Source of the DNA: Janibacter alkaliphilus | Lineage (GTDB): Bacteria; Actinomycetota; Actinomycetes; Actinomycetales; Dermatophilaceae | Length of the DNA stretch: 64,000 bases | Direction: 5' to 3' | Assembly: GCF_013408565.1 (NCBI RefSeq) | Contig: NZ_JACBZX010000001.1 | Span: 2,170,001-2,234,000, forward strand | In this document: in pieces, positions 55,031 to 63,971 of the stretch | Layout of the letters: each line of letters opens with the position of its first letter | Numbering within the stretch: the first letter of the stretch is position 1 | Translations under genes and position numbers: made by a program | Notes under the pieces: generated by a model | Seen by the model: only the letters and a program-made list of their open reading frames with translations | Database searches by the model: none | Told to the model about the DNA's origin: nothing

Positions 55031-56178
55031 GCGCCGCGGTGGTGGCCTCCCCGCTGACCGACGAGCAGGCCCGCGGGCAGGTGGCCGCTTCCCGCCGGAT
55101 CGTGGTGAAGGTGGGCTCGTCCTCGCTGACCTCTGCCGACGGCGGTCTGCTCGACCACGCCCGGCTGCACGCGCTGGTCAACGCGCTGGCCGCGCGCATC
55201 GCCGACGGCGTCCAGGTCGTGCTCGTCTCCTCCGGGGCCATCGCCGCCGGGATCGGGCCGCTGGGCCTGGCGCAGCGGCCGAACGACCTGGCCACCCAGC
55301 AGGCTGCCGCGAGCGTGGGGCAGGGCGCGCTGGTCGCCGCCTACGACGCCGGCTTCGGGCACCACGGGCTGACCGTCGGCCAGGTGCTGCTGACCGCCGA
55401 CGACACCACCCGGCGCAGCCACTACACCAACGCCCGCCGCACCCTGGAGCGGCTGCTCGCGCTGGGCATCGTGCCGGTGATCAACGAGAACGACACGGTC
55501 GCCACCAGCGAGATCCGGTTCGGTGACAACGACCGGCTGGCGGCGCTGGTCGCGCACCTCATCGGCGCCGACACGCTGGTGCTGCTCACCGACGTCGACG
55601 CGCTGTACACCGACAAGCCGGACCGTCCGGGGGCGCGCCGGATCCCGGTGGTCCGCGGCGCCGACGAGCTGGCCGCGGTGGACGTCAGCGCCCGCGGCTC
55701 GCGGGTCGGCACCGGCGGGATGCAGACGAAGGTGGAGGCCGCCTCGATCGCCGGCGCCGCCGGGATCACCGCCGTGCTGGCCGCCGCCGGCGACGTCGCC
55801 GGGGTGCTCGCCGGTGAGGACGTCGGCACGGTCTTCCTGCCGTCCGGTCGTCGCCGGGCCTCGCGCACCTGGTGGCTGCAGCACGCCACCACCTCGCGCG
55901 GCGCGCTGGTCGTCGACGCCGGGGCGGTCACCGCGCTCACCGAGCGGGGCAAGTCGCTGCTCCCGGCGGGGATCACCGAGGTGCGCGGCACCTTCGCCGA
56001 CGGAGACCCGGTCGACGTGATCGGGCCCGACGGGCAGGTGGTCGCGCGCGGGCTGACCAACTACTCCTCCGTGGAGCTGCCGCTCATGCTGGGCCGCTCC
56101 ACCCGTGAGATCGCCGCCGACCTGGGCCCGGAGTACGAGCGCGAGGCCATCCACCGGGACCACCTGGCCGTCCACTGA
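55027..56178 (+). CDS. proB: Glutamate 5-kinase
   Basis: The first step of proline synthesis. The 383-residue protein has the amino-acid-kinase domain (about 27-280; [69 protein letters not shown]) and a C-terminal PUA domain ([20 protein letters not shown]). The GTG at 55027 overlaps the obg stop. proA, usually next, lies 1.2 kb on, beyond a repeat array and the oppositely oriented pdxY. Confidence 0.95.
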   Translation: MSAAVVASPLTDEQARGQVAASRRIVVKVGSSSLTSADGGLLDHARLHALVNALAARIADGVQVVLVSSGAIAAGIGPLGLAQRPNDLATQQAAASVGQGALVAAYDAGFGHHGLTVGQVLLTADDTTRRSHYTNARRTLERLLALGIVPVINENDTVATSEIRFGDNDRLAALVAHLIGADTLVLLTDVDALYTDKPDRPGARRIPVVRGADELAAVDVSARGSRVGTGGMQTKVEAASIAGAAGITAVLAAAGDVAGVLAGEDVGTVFLPSGRRRASRTWWLQHATTSRGALVVDAGAVTALTERGKSLLPAGITEVRGTFADGDPVDVIGPDGQVVARGLTNYSSVELPLMLGRSTREIAADLGPEYEREAIHRDHLAVH

Positions 56179-56190
56179 CACCCCCAACTG

Positions 56191-56380
56191 CGCAACTGCC
56201 CGGGCAGTTGCGGAGAGGGAGGGTGAATTGCCCGGGCAGTTGCGGGTGGCGGGGGTGATTTGCCCGGGCAGTTGCGGAGATTGGGTGAATTGCCCGGGCA
56301 GTTGCGGGTGGTGGGGCGAATTTGCCCGGGCAGTTGCGGGTGGTGGGGCGAATCTGCCCGGGTAGTTGCGGGTGGTGGGC
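56191..56380. repeat. Array of six 30-32-bp repeats with CCCGGG-centred core (array 2, inverted relative to array 1)
   Basis: TGCCCGGGCAGTTG (last copy TGCCCGGGTAGTTG) recurs at 56197, 56229, 56261, 56291, 56323 and 56355. Linkers are G-rich, of the form CGGGTGGTGGGGCGAAT. The first copy is a perfect 22-bp palindrome (56191-56212). Read on the minus strand the core is the same CAACTGCCCGGGCAAAT as array 1. It fills the gap between the convergent proB and pdxY stops. Confidence 0.93.
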
Positions 56381-56385
56381 CAGGG

Positions 56386-57240
56386 TCAGCGGACCTGGGT
56401 GACCTCGAACTGCATCCGCGGGCTGGCGTAGACCTCCTGGGACTGGACGAGCTGCAGCTCGCGCCGGCCAGAGTCGAGGGTGGTCTGCAGCAGGTCGAAG
56501 ACGGCCGAGACCGTGCGCCCCAGGGCGTCGCCGAGCGAGCCGGTCTGCAGCCAGTGCGCGGTGAAGAGGGCCGCCGTCACGTCGCCGGAGCCGTTCGCCT
56601 TCAGCGGCAGGTGCGGGGTCTGCACGATCCACGCCTCGTCCTCGTGGCAGGCGAGCATCTCGATCGTGCCCTCCGGCCGGTCCGGGCGCAGCACCGAGGT
56701 CACCAGCACGGTGCTCGGCCCGATCTCACGGGCCGCGTCCACCGAGGCGAGGGTGTCCTCGAGCGTCTCCGGCTCGGTCCCGGTGAGGAAGCCCAGCTCG
56801 AACTGGTTCGGGGTGATGAGGTCCGCGGCGGGCACGACCTTGTCCCGCAGCAGCACAGGGATCGCCTCGTGCACGAAGCAGCCAGAGCTGGCGTTGCCCA
56901 TCACCGGGTCGCAGGCGTAGATCGCAGCCGGGTTGGCCGCCTTCACCTGGGCCACCGCGTCGATGATGACGTCCCCGATGGCCTCCCCGCCCTGGTAGCC
57001 GGAGAGCACCGCGTCGACCTCGGCGAAGGCCTCCCGCTCACCGATGCCGGTGATGACGTCGCGCACGTCGGCGGGGTCCATCAGCGGTCCGCGCCAGGCG
57101 CCGTAGCCGGTGTGGTTGGAGAAGTTCACGGTGTTGACCGGCCACACCTCGACGCCGAGGCGCTGCATCGGGAAGACGCTGGCCGAGTTGCCGACGTGCC
57201 CGTAGGCGACCGCGGACTGGATCGAGAGGATCGTCGTCAT
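56386..57240 (-). CDS. pdxY: Pyridoxal kinase PdxY
   Basis: A 284-residue ribokinase-fold enzyme of vitamin B6 salvage. The motifs are [74 protein letters not shown] and, for the anion hole/catalytic Asp, [19 protein letters not shown] 57240 is preceded 6 bases upstream by GATACT, suggesting a leaderless mRNA. It interrupts the proB-proA neighbourhood on the opposite strand and converges with proB across the repeat array. A longer frame upstream to 58629 is antisense to proA and is a shadow. Confidence 0.93.
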   Translation of the reverse strand: MTTILSIQSAVAYGHVGNSASVFPMQRLGVEVWPVNTVNFSNHTGYGAWRGPLMDPADVRDVITGIGEREAFAEVDAVLSGYQGGEAIGDVIIDAVAQVKAANPAAIYACDPVMGNASSGCFVHEAIPVLLRDKVVPAADLITPNQFELGFLTGTEPETLEDTLASVDAAREIGPSTVLVTSVLRPDRPEGTIEMLACHEDEAWIVQTPHLPLKANGSGDVTAALFTAHWLQTGSLGDALGRTVSAVFDLLQTTLDSGRRELQLVQSQEVYASPRMQFEVTQVR

Positions 57241-57246
57241 CCCGTC

Positions 57247-57252
57247 AGTATC
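57247..57252 (-). promoter_or_regulatory. Possible -10 element of pdxY
   Basis: Minus-strand GATACT is followed by 6 bases and ATG 57240. It deviates from TANNNT at the first position. Confidence 0.35.
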
Positions 57253-57363
57253 CCATCCGCACCCGTCCGACCGTCGGGTGCTGACGGATGGCGGCACACC
57301 CCCCGGGCGCACGGCCTGACCACGATCCGTCGGCGCGGGATGCACCGGCGCGGCGCCCCCTTC

Positions 57364-57369
57364 TACGCT
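57364..57369 (+). promoter_or_regulatory. -10 element of the leaderless proA transcript
   Basis: TACGCT lies 6 bases before ATG 57376. Confidence 0.55.
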
Positions 57370-57375
57370 GGTCTC

Positions 57376-58704
57376 ATGACCGACACGCTCGAGACCACCG
57401 CCACCGCGGACGACGCTGCACCGACCGCCGCCGGGGACGAGCCGAGCGCCGCGGCCACCGTCCGCGACCTCGCCGGCCGGGCCCGGGTCGCCTCCCGCGA
57501 CCTCGCGCTGCTCACCCGCGCGCAGAAGGACGCGGCCCTGCACGCCCTCGCCGACGCCGTGGTCGCCGCTACCGAGACCGTGGTCGCCGCCAACGCCGAG
57601 GACCTCGCCCGCGGGCGCGAGCAGGGGATGGCCGAGGGGCTGCAGGACCGGCTGCTCCTGGACGCCGACCGGGTCGCCGCGGTCGCCCAGGCGCTGCGCG
57701 ACGTGGCCGGCCTGCCCGACCCGGTCGGCGAGGTGGTGCGCGGCTCCACCCTCGCCAACGGGCTGCAGATCCGCCAGGTGCGGGTGCCGATGGGCGTCGT
57801 CGGGATGATCTACGAGGCCCGGCCGAACGTCACCGTGGACGCCGCCGGCCTCGGCCTGAAGTCGGGCAACGCCGTGATCCTGCGCGGCGGCTCGGCCGCC
57901 GCCTCGACCAACCGGGCCCTCGTCGACGCCCTGCGCGAGGCCCTCGCCGCGCAGGGTCTGCCCGCCGACGCGGTACAGCTGCTCGAGGGCGGCCACGAGG
58001 CTGTCAAGGAGCTCATGCGCGCCCGCGGGCTGGTGGACCTGCTCATCCCGCGCGGCGGCGCCCAGCTCATCCAGACCGTGGTCACCGAGTCCACCGTGCC
58101 GGTCATCGAGACCGGCGTCGGCAACTGCCACGTCTACCTCGACGTCGGCGCCGACCCGCAGAAGGCGGTGGCGATCGCGGTCAACGCCAAGACCCACCGG
58201 CCGAGCGTGTGCAACGCCGCCGAGTCGCTGCTGGTGCACCGCGACGTCGCCGAGCAGCTGCTGCCGCGGCTGCTGCGCGAGCTGGCCGACGCCGGGGTCG
58301 ACCTGCGGACCGACGAGCGGTCCGGCGCGGTCGCCGCGGCCGCCGGGGTGGCCAGCACGCCGGCCACCGAGGAGGACCACGCCACCGAGTTCCACGACCT
58401 GGCGATGTCGGTCGCGGTGGTCGACGACCTCGACGGGGCGCTGGAGCACGTGCGCCGGTACGGCACCGGGCACACCGAGGCGATCGTCACCGAGGACCGG
58501 GCGGCCGCCCGCCGCTGGGTGGCCGAGGTGGACGCCGCCGCGGTCATGGTCAACGCCAGCACCCGCTTCACCGACGGCGGGGAGTTCGGCTTCGGTGCCG
58601 AGATCGGCATCTCCACGCAGAAGCTGCACGCCCGCGGCCCGATGGCGCTGCCGGAGCTGACCAGCACCAAGTGGGTCGTCGAGGGCGACGGCCAGATCCG
58701 CTGA
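57376..58704 (+). CDS. proA: Glutamate-5-semialdehyde dehydrogenase (gamma-glutamyl phosphate reductase)
   Basis: The second step of proline synthesis. The 442-residue protein matches Pro[74 protein letters not shown] with the catalytic region, and [17 protein letters not shown], whose Cys is the likely nucleophile. [19 protein letters not shown] lies near the C-terminus. The first 30 residues are a poorly conserved Ala/Thr-rich extension. The ATG follows the -10 by 6 bases. Confidence 0.96.
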   Translation: MTDTLETTATADDAAPTAAGDEPSAAATVRDLAGRARVASRDLALLTRAQKDAALHALADAVVAATETVVAANAEDLARGREQGMAEGLQDRLLLDADRVAAVAQALRDVAGLPDPVGEVVRGSTLANGLQIRQVRVPMGVVGMIYEARPNVTVDAAGLGLKSGNAVILRGGSAAASTNRALVDALREALAAQGLPADAVQLLEGGHEAVKELMRARGLVDLLIPRGGAQLIQTVVTESTVPVIETGVGNCHVYLDVGADPQKAVAIAVNAKTHRPSVCNAAESLLVHRDVAEQLLPRLLRELADAGVDLRTDERSGAVAAAAGVASTPATEEDHATEFHDLAMSVAVVDDLDGALEHVRRYGTGHTEAIVTEDRAAARRWVAEVDAAAVMVNASTRFTDGGEFGFGAEIGISTQKLHARGPMALPELTSTKWVVEGDGQIR

Positions 58705-58744
58705 CGGACGGCCAGTTCCGCTGACGGACGGTCAGATGTGCTGA
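58686..58744 (+). repeat. Three tandem ~20-bp units covering and following the proA stop
   Basis: The proA end (58686-58704), CGGACGGCCAGTTCCGCTGA (58705-58724) and CGGACGGTCAGATGTGCTGA (58725-58744) are successive near copies, each ending in CTGA. Confidence 0.8.
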
Positions 58745-58751
58745 CCGTGCC

Positions 58752-60017
58752 TCAGGACGAGGCGTCCGCCAGCTGCTCCGGCGTCCACCAGGTCACCTCG
58801 CGGCCCCGGCTGTCCTTGAAGCCGGAGAGCACCTCGTCCGGGTCGACGACGACGACCTCGTAGCCCTCGTCGAGCAGCTTGGTCGTCATGTTCGAGGAGG
58901 TGCGCCGGGCCACGTCACGCACCTCGTCGACCCGGCTGAGGTCGAAGACGACCTGGCGGGTGCTCGGCGGGTCGCTGACCAGGCCGTCGACGATCATCTC
59001 GATGGTGCTCAGCTCCAGGTCGCCCTCGAGCACCAGCACCGTCGCGTCCTCCTCGCCGATCCTGCGGGTGTGTCGCGCCCGCACCGCCGTGCGCGCCGGG
59101 CGGCCGGGATCCATGAGGTGCAGGTCCATGTCCTCGGACAGCAGCTCCATCATCTTCACGCCCCGGGCGCTGTTGCCGTGCGCGTCCAGCCGCGGCGAGA
59201 AGACCGCCAGCCCCACCTGCCCGGGCAGGACGCCGATGATGCCCCCGGCCACGCCCGACTTCGCCGGGATCCCGACCGCGGTGAACCAGTCACCGGCCGC
59301 GTCGTACATCCCGCAGGAGGCCATGACGCTGAGCACCTGCCGGGTGGTGCGCCGCCCCAGCACCCGCTCCCCGGTGTTCGGCTGCACCCCGCCGTTGGCC
59401 AGGGTCGCCGCCATGAGCGCGAGGTCGCGGACGGTCACCGACGTCGAGCACTGCCGGATGTAGCCGGAGACGGCGTCCTGCGGCGGGCTGGCCAGCACCC
59501 CCTGGGCGTCGAGCAGGTAGGCCAGGCCGAGGTTGCGGCTGGCCTCGCTCTGCTCGGAGGCGGCGACCTTCTCGTCGACCTCCACGGGGCGCTCGACCAT
59601 CGCGCCGATGAGCGTCAGCAGGCGATCGACCGGGTCGGTGGTGCACATCAGCGAGTGCGTGGTGATCGCCCCGGCGTTGATCATCGGGTTCAGCGGCCGC
59701 CCGTTCTCCGGGTCCAGGGACAGCTCGTTGAAGGCGTCACCGCTGGGCTCGACGCCGACGTGCTCGAGCACCTCGTCGAGGCCGCGCTGCTCGATCGCGA
59801 GGCCGTAGGCGAAGGGCTTGGACATCGACTGGATGGTGAAGAGGTCCTCGGCGTCGCCGACCGCGTAGACCGTCCCGGAGACGGTGCACATGGCGATCGC
59901 CACCCGGTCGGGATCGGCGGCCGCCAGCTCGGGGATGTAGTCGGCGGGGGCGCCGCCGGTGACCTCGGCGGTCTTCTCGATGATCTCGTCGAGGTAGTCG
60001 AGGATGGGGGAGCGCAC
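58752..60017 (-). CDS. glsA: Glutaminase GlsA with C-terminal STAS domain
   Basis: GlsA hydrolyses glutamine to glutamate and ammonia. The 421-residue protein has the serine beta-lactamase-like fold (about 5-305): catalytic Ser-x-x-Lys in FTIQSMSKPFAYGLAIEQRG, NPMINAGAITTHSLM, SEQSEASRNLGLAYLL and KSGVAGGIIGVLPGQVGLAV. A STAS domain follows (about 335-415; VLVLEGDLELSTIEMIVDGL, VVFDLSRVDEVRDVARR), as in some actinobacterial GlsA proteins. GTG 60017 starts a family-like VRSPILDYLDEI; the extra upstream residues of the longer frame are not family-like. Confidence 0.92.
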   Translation of the reverse strand: MRSPILDYLDEIIEKTAEVTGGAPADYIPELAAADPDRVAIAMCTVSGTVYAVGDAEDLFTIQSMSKPFAYGLAIEQRGLDEVLEHVGVEPSGDAFNELSLDPENGRPLNPMINAGAITTHSLMCTTDPVDRLLTLIGAMVERPVEVDEKVAASEQSEASRNLGLAYLLDAQGVLASPPQDAVSGYIRQCSTSVTVRDLALMAATLANGGVQPNTGERVLGRRTTRQVLSVMASCGMYDAAGDWFTAVGIPAKSGVAGGIIGVLPGQVGLAVFSPRLDAHGNSARGVKMMELLSEDMDLHLMDPGRPARTAVRARHTRRIGEEDATVLVLEGDLELSTIEMIVDGLVSDPPSTRQVVFDLSRVDEVRDVARRTSSNMTTKLLDEGYEVVVVDPDEVLSGFKDSRGREVTWWTPEQLADASS

Positions 60018-60136
60018 GGGACCTGCCTTGTCGTCGTCCGCCGGTCTACGGCGACCGGCGCGTGGCCCGGCCAACCTAGCAACGTCCGCGGCCGTCCCGA
60101 GCTCTGCTGGGCCGTCTCGACGGCGGTCCTGACGCG

Positions 60137-60171
60137 GCGAGGGCCCCCCGGCGTACCCGGGGGGCCCTCGC
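60137..60171. terminator. Perfect 15-bp hairpin, terminator-like, between divergent genes
   Basis: GCGAGGGCCCCCCGG (60137-60151) pairs with 60157-60171 around CGTAC. It lies upstream of glsA and of the plus-strand small gene, so its role as a terminator is unclear; it may stop antisense transcription. Confidence 0.55.
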
Positions 60172-60570
60172 GACGGGCGCGTCGCATGCCCTTCGGCCCC
60201 GCGGCGACAGCGGCACGAAGGGGGACCAGCCCCTCCAGGGCGACGCGTGGATCAGAAGGCCCCGCGCTCGCGTGGTCGCCGTGCCGCGGCGGCGCGTGGC
60301 CGATGCCGCAGCGGTGCGAGCGTCGTTATCCCTGTGATCCGGTTCGGCACGTGCCCGCCCCTGGCGTGGGCAGGCTCGCACCTCCTCTTGCGAGGACCGT
60401 TCTACGCTCCCGGCCGCCGGCTCTGCAACCGGTAGCCGCCCGCCCGCGGGGTGCTGTCGCTCAACGGCCCGTCAGCCACAGGTTCGTCCACAGCCGATGC
60501 CGGTCAGGACGGGCATCTGTCCGGATCCTGTGGACAGCACCGGTGGACAACCTGCCTCGATCCGGGCGGG

Positions 60571-60576
60571 TAGCAT
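60571..60576 (+). promoter_or_regulatory. -10 element of the leaderless small-membrane-protein/nadD transcript
   Basis: TAGCAT lies 7 bases before ATG 60584. Confidence 0.55.
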
Positions 60577-60583
60577 GCGGGTC

Positions 60584-60817
60584 ATGCTGAGCATCCAGTC
60601 CCTGGTCGTCGCCGCGGCCGAGGCCGAGCACGTCGAGCTGCCGATCCCGGCCTTCGGCTTCGGCCTCATCGCCCTGGCCCTCTTCGCCGCCGGTCTGGTG
60701 GCGCTGTGGTCCTTCCGCAACACCGCCCACGGCGTGGAGCAGGCCCAGCAGCGGCGTGCCCAGGCCCAGGAGCTCGACGTCGCCCGCGGCCGGCACCGGG
60801 CGGAGGACCGGACCTGA
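60584..60817 (+). CDS. Small single-pass membrane protein, unknown function
   Basis: A 77-residue protein with a short N-terminal segment ([20 protein letters not shown]), one membrane helix (about 25-45, [19 protein letters not shown]) and a polar, Arg/Gln-rich cytoplasmic tail ending RHRAEDRT. Similar short proteins precede nadD in related actinobacteria. It overlaps or abuts nadD and shares its leaderless promoter, so it is probably co-expressed. The longer frame from 60497 lies upstream of that promoter. Confidence 0.7.
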   Translation: MLSIQSLVVAAAEAEHVELPIPAFGFGLIALALFAAGLVALWSFRNTAHGVEQAQQRRAQAQELDVARGRHRAEDRT

Positions 60818-60828
60818 CCCGCCGCCGC

Positions 60829-61419
60829 GTGGGGGTCATGGGCGGCACCTTCGACCCCATCCACCACGGGCACCTGGTCGCGGCCAGCGAGGTCGGGGCC
60901 CGGCTGCAGCTCGACGAGGTCGTCTTCGTCCCCACCGGCCAGCCCTGGCAGAAGGTGGAGAAGCGGGTGAGTCCCGCCGAGCACCGCTACCTCATGACGG
61001 TGGTCGCCACCGCCTCCAACCCGCGCTTCACGGTCAGCCGGGTGGACATCGACCGGGACGGACCGACCTACACCATCGACACGCTGCGCGACCTGCGGCG
61101 GCAGCGCCCGGACGCCGAGCTGTTCTTCATCACCGGTGCCGACGCGCTGGCCCAGATCGTGTCCTGGAAGGACGTCGACGAGCTGTGGGAGCTGGCCCAC
61201 TTCATCGGGGTCACCCGGCCCGGATACACGCTCAGCGAGTCCGGTCTGCCGCACGACGAGGTGACCCTGCAGGAGGTGCCCGCGATGGCCATCTCCTCGA
61301 CCGACTGCCGCCAGCGGGTCGCCGACGGCGAACCGGTCTGGTACCTCGTGCCGGACGGCGTCGTGCAGTACATCAACAAGTACGCCCTCTACACGGAGGA
61401 GGAGAACCCCGCACCGTGA
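60829..61419 (+). CDS. nadD: Nicotinate-nucleotide adenylyltransferase NadD
   Basis: NadD makes deamido-NAD from nicotinate mononucleotide. The 196-residue protein has the nucleotidyl-transferase motif [56 protein letters not shown] and the C-terminal [14 protein letters not shown] (ISSTxxR). GTG 60829 is the first conventional start. A CTG at 60814 would overlap the previous stop as CTGA, has GGAGG exactly 7 bases upstream, and adds four residues plus the initiator; I consider it a real possibility. rsfS overlaps the stop (GTGA). Confidence 0.93.
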   Translation: MGVMGGTFDPIHHGHLVAASEVGARLQLDEVVFVPTGQPWQKVEKRVSPAEHRYLMTVVATASNPRFTVSRVDIDRDGPTYTIDTLRDLRRQRPDAELFFITGADALAQIVSWKDVDELWELAHFIGVTRPGYTLSESGLPHDEVTLQEVPAMAISSTDCRQRVADGEPVWYLVPDGVVQYINKYALYTEEENPAP

Positions 61420-61826
61420 CCGCCACCGACCAGGCCCTGGCCCTCGCCCGCACCGCGGCGACGGCAGCCGAGGACAAGATCGCCACCACCATCACCGGCC
61501 TCGACGTCTCCGGGCAGATGCCGCTGACCGACATCTTCGTCATCGTCTCCGCGGACAACGAGCGGCAGGTCGGCTCGCTCGTCGACGCCGTCGAGGACGC
61601 GCTGCGGGAGCAGCACGACGTCAAGCCGCTGCGCCGCGAGGGCGCCCGCGAGGGACGCTGGGTGCTGCTCGACTTCGGCGACATCGTCGTGCACGTCCAG
61701 CACGACGAGGAGAAGGACTTCTACGACCTCGAGCGGCTCTGGAAGGACTGCCCGCACCTCGACCTCGGTGCCGTCGGCACGCAGCAGCCGGGCGGCTCGC
61801 GCGGCACGGGCGACCTCCAGCCGTGA
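61416..61826 (+). CDS. rsfS: Ribosomal silencing factor RsfS
   Basis: RsfS binds L14 and blocks 30S-50S joining under starvation. The 136-residue protein has the DUF143 core ([60 protein letters not shown] motif, [13 protein letters not shown]). It is coupled to nadD through GTGA, the standard arrangement. The phosphatase gene follows after 10 bases. Confidence 0.95.
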   Translation: MTATDQALALARTAATAAEDKIATTITGLDVSGQMPLTDIFVIVSADNERQVGSLVDAVEDALREQHDVKPLRREGAREGRWVLLDFGDIVVHVQHDEEKDFYDLERLWKDCPHLDLGAVGTQQPGGSRGTGDLQP

Positions 61827-61836
61827 GCGATCAGCC

Positions 61837-62499
61837 GTGAGTGACGCAGAGACCGCTCGCCGCCGCCTCGTCGTGCTCCGGCACGGCGAGACCGACGCCA
61901 ACGCCGCCGGGGTGTGGCAGGGCCAGCTGGACCACGAGCTCTCCGCCCGCGGGCACGCCCAGGCGAAGGCGGCCGCCCGGGTGCTCACCGCCCTCGCGCC
62001 CAGCCGGGTGGTCGCCTCCGACCTGCGGCGGGCGCACGTCACCGGCCAGGACGTGGCGCAGGCCTGCGGCGTGCCGATCAGCACCGACCCCCGGCTGCGC
62101 GAGATCCACGCCGGCGCCTGGCAGGGGCTGACCGGGGCCGAGGTGCGCGAGCAGTACCCCGAGGACATGGAGCGGCTGCTGCGCGGCGAGGACTTCGCCC
62201 GTGGCGGGGACGGCGAGTCGATCGCCGACGTCGCGACCCGGGTGCGTCCGCTGGTCGAGGAGACCGTCGCGGCGATGGCGCCGGGGGAGTGCGTGCTGCT
62301 GGCCACCCACGGGGTCACCGGCCGCACCCTGGCGGTCGACCTCGTCGGGCTCGACCAGCAGCTCTCCTGGCGCGCGCTGGGCGGGCTGCGAAACTGCCAC
62401 TGGATCGTCCTCGAGGAGGGGCGCGCCGGCTGGCGGATCCTGGAGTGGAACGTCGGCGCGCTCGCCGACCCCGACCCGAGCGAGCTGGTCATCGCCTGA
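61837..62499 (+). CDS. Histidine phosphatase family protein (GpmB-like)
   Basis: A 220-residue phosphoglycerate-mutase-fold protein with the catalytic loop RLVVLRHGETDANAAGVWQG, VVASDLRRAHVTGQDVA, the acid residue in LREIHAGAWQGLTG and the second His in VLLATHGVTGRTL. In actinobacteria this gene routinely follows rsfS; substrates include phosphoglycerates or glucosyl-3-phosphoglycerate in some lineages, and I cannot choose. GTG 61837 is near the rsfS end and gives a family-like start. Confidence 0.85.
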   Translation: MSDAETARRRLVVLRHGETDANAAGVWQGQLDHELSARGHAQAKAAARVLTALAPSRVVASDLRRAHVTGQDVAQACGVPISTDPRLREIHAGAWQGLTGAEVREQYPEDMERLLRGEDFARGGDGESIADVATRVRPLVEETVAAMAPGECVLLATHGVTGRTLAVDLVGLDQQLSWRALGGLRNCHWIVLEEGRAGWRILEWNVGALADPDPSELVIA

Positions 62500-62562
62500 G
62501 CCGGACCCGATTTGGTGTCCGACCGGGGTACCTGGGTAAGATCGCCCGGTCCGCACGGACGC

Positions 62563-62637
<75 letters not shown>

Positions 62638-62648
62638 GCACCGCCAGC

Positions 62649-62679
62649 AGCGCCCCGAGCCACCACGGCTCGGGGCGCT
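62649..62679 (+). terminator. Terminator of tRNA-Ala
   Basis: AGCGCCCCGAGCC (62649-62661) pairs with GGCTCGGGGCGCT (62667-62679) around ACCAC, 14 bases after the tRNA. Confidence 0.75.
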
Positions 62680-62700
62680 GCGGCGTCCAGGGCCGAGCTC

Positions 62701-62747
62701 GGTCGAGGTGATCCACACCCGCTCCAGCGGCGCGGATCACCTCGACC
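62701..62747. repeat. 47-bp palindromic repeat, copy B
   Basis: A perfect 14-bp inverted repeat GGTCGAGGTGATCC/GGATCACCTCGACC encloses ACACCCGCTCCAGCGGCGC. It lies between tRNA-Ala and the PPOX gene. CACCTCGACCGCGG from its right arm and flank recurs at about 62780, next to the PPOX ribosome site. Confidence 0.85.
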
Positions 62748-62801
62748 GCGGCCAGCGGGCGGCTACCTTAGGGGGACCTCACCTCGACCGCGGAGGCACC
62801 C

Positions 62802-63857
62802 ATTAACGCCGACCCGACGACCGGCGAGCAGCCGGGTCGCGACCTGACCTCGGTGGCCGACCTCGAGGAGGCGGTGGGCCGGCGGCCGGTCGGCTGGCAC
62901 CTGAAGTCGATCGACGTGCTCGACGACCACTGCCTCGACTTCCTGGCGCGGGCGCCCTTCGCCGTCCTGTCCACCCGCGGCACCGACGGCCGGCAGAGCT
63001 GCCTCCCGCTGGGCGGGCCGCCCGGGGTGCTGCGGCCGCGCGGACGGGACCGGATCGCTCTGGAGACGGGCGGGAGCCTGGCCACGGCGCCGGTGGGCAC
63101 CCCGGCAGGACTGGTGGCCCTGCTGCCGGGCTACCGCGAGACGTTGCGCGTCAACGGGCGCCTGCACGGCGACGAGCTGATCGTGCACGAGGCCTTCCTG
63201 CACTGCGCCAAGTGCATGATCCGCTCCCACCTGTGGGACGGCGAGGCGCCGGCCAGCACCGGTGACGAGGTGGTCGAGACCGACCTGGGCCACCCCGAGG
63301 TGGCCGACTTCCTCGCCCGGTCCCCCTTCGTCCTGGTCAGCAGCACCGACGCCGCCGGCGAGGCCGACGTCAGCCCGAAGGGCGACCCTCCTGGCTTCGT
63401 CCAGGTGGTGGGGCCGCAGACGCTGGCGATCCCGGACCGGCCCGGCAACCGCCGCACGGACACCTTCCACAACCTCATCGAGGACCCCGGCACCGCGGTC
63501 ATGGCGCTGGTTCCGGGCGACGACCGGGCGCTGCACGCCCGCGGCCGCGCCCGGATCACCGACGACGCCGGGCTGCGCAGCCGCGCCGAGGTGAAGGGGC
63601 ACCGCCCCGAGGTGATGATGGTCGTCGACATCGAGGAGGTCCGCCTGGAGCGCTGCCCGGAGCTGGCCGCCTCCCGGCTGTGGGACCCGGACGCGCGGGT
63701 CGCGACGGGGGAGATGCCCCGGGCCAGCCGGATCTGGACCGATCACGTCCACCAGAACACCGACCCCGGCGTCGCCGCCCGGGTCGCCCGGGCGGCCACC
63801 CCGGAGCGGCTGCTGCGCGCCGGCCTGGCCAAGGACTACCGGGACAACCTCTACTGA
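62802..63857 (+). CDS. MSMEG_1061-type FMN-dependent PPOX flavoprotein
   Basis: A pyridoxamine-5'-phosphate-oxidase-fold protein of about 351 residues. The N-terminal split-barrel half has HCLDFLARAPFAVLSTRGTD. HEAFLHCAKCMIRSHLWDG, with its paired Cys, is characteristic of the family. A second half-repeat has DFLARSPFVLVSSTDAAGEA and DVSPKGDPPGF. The C-terminal segment ends RAGLAKDYRDNLY. It probably binds FMN (or F420) and acts as an oxidoreductase on an unknown substrate. The start is unusual: ATT 62802 has GGAGG 5 bases upstream, whereas the next normal start, GTG 62853, has no ribosome site. TACCTT at 62764 is a likely -10. Confidence 0.8.
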   Translation: MNADPTTGEQPGRDLTSVADLEEAVGRRPVGWHLKSIDVLDDHCLDFLARAPFAVLSTRGTDGRQSCLPLGGPPGVLRPRGRDRIALETGGSLATAPVGTPAGLVALLPGYRETLRVNGRLHGDELIVHEAFLHCAKCMIRSHLWDGEAPASTGDEVVETDLGHPEVADFLARSPFVLVSSTDAAGEADVSPKGDPPGFVQVVGPQTLAIPDRPGNRRTDTFHNLIEDPGTAVMALVPGDDRALHARGRARITDDAGLRSRAEVKGHRPEVMMVVDIEEVRLERCPELAASRLWDPDARVATGEMPRASRIWTDHVHQNTDPGVAARVARAATPERLLRAGLAKDYRDNLY

Positions 63858-63924
63858 CCCTGACGGCGCCGGCTCCTGCGTGTCCGGACCGCCACCGCGC
63901 GAGCTCGCCCACTGAGCCCCCTTC

Positions 63925-63971
63925 GGTCGAGGTGATCCACGCCGGCTTCGGCGGCGCGCGTCACCTCGACC
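63925..63971. repeat. 47-bp palindromic repeat, copy C
   Basis: The left arm GGTCGAGGTGATCCACGCCGG and right arm GGCGCGCGTCACCTCGACC surround a CTTC centre. It is 68 bases downstream of the PPOX gene. The remaining 29 bases to the window end show no feature. Confidence 0.85.

Larger units (their letters stand above)
60018..60583. other. 566-bp intergenic region with a strong hairpin; no convincing gene
   Basis: Short frames here have poor codon use and no ribosome sites. The region holds the hairpin at 60137-60171, a widely spaced inverted repeat GTCCACAG/CTGTGGAC (60486-60493 and 60538-60545) and the -10 of the next gene. Confidence 0.5.

Noticed and set aside
60076..60435. Short frames between glsA and the small membrane protein
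   Set aside because: No ribosome sites, poor codon use, and they are interrupted by a strong hairpin.
60440..60560. DnaA boxes or a replication origin
   Set aside because: GTCCACAG/CTGTGGAC resemble fragments of DnaA boxes, but none matches TTATCCACA and no dnaA/dnaN context exists.
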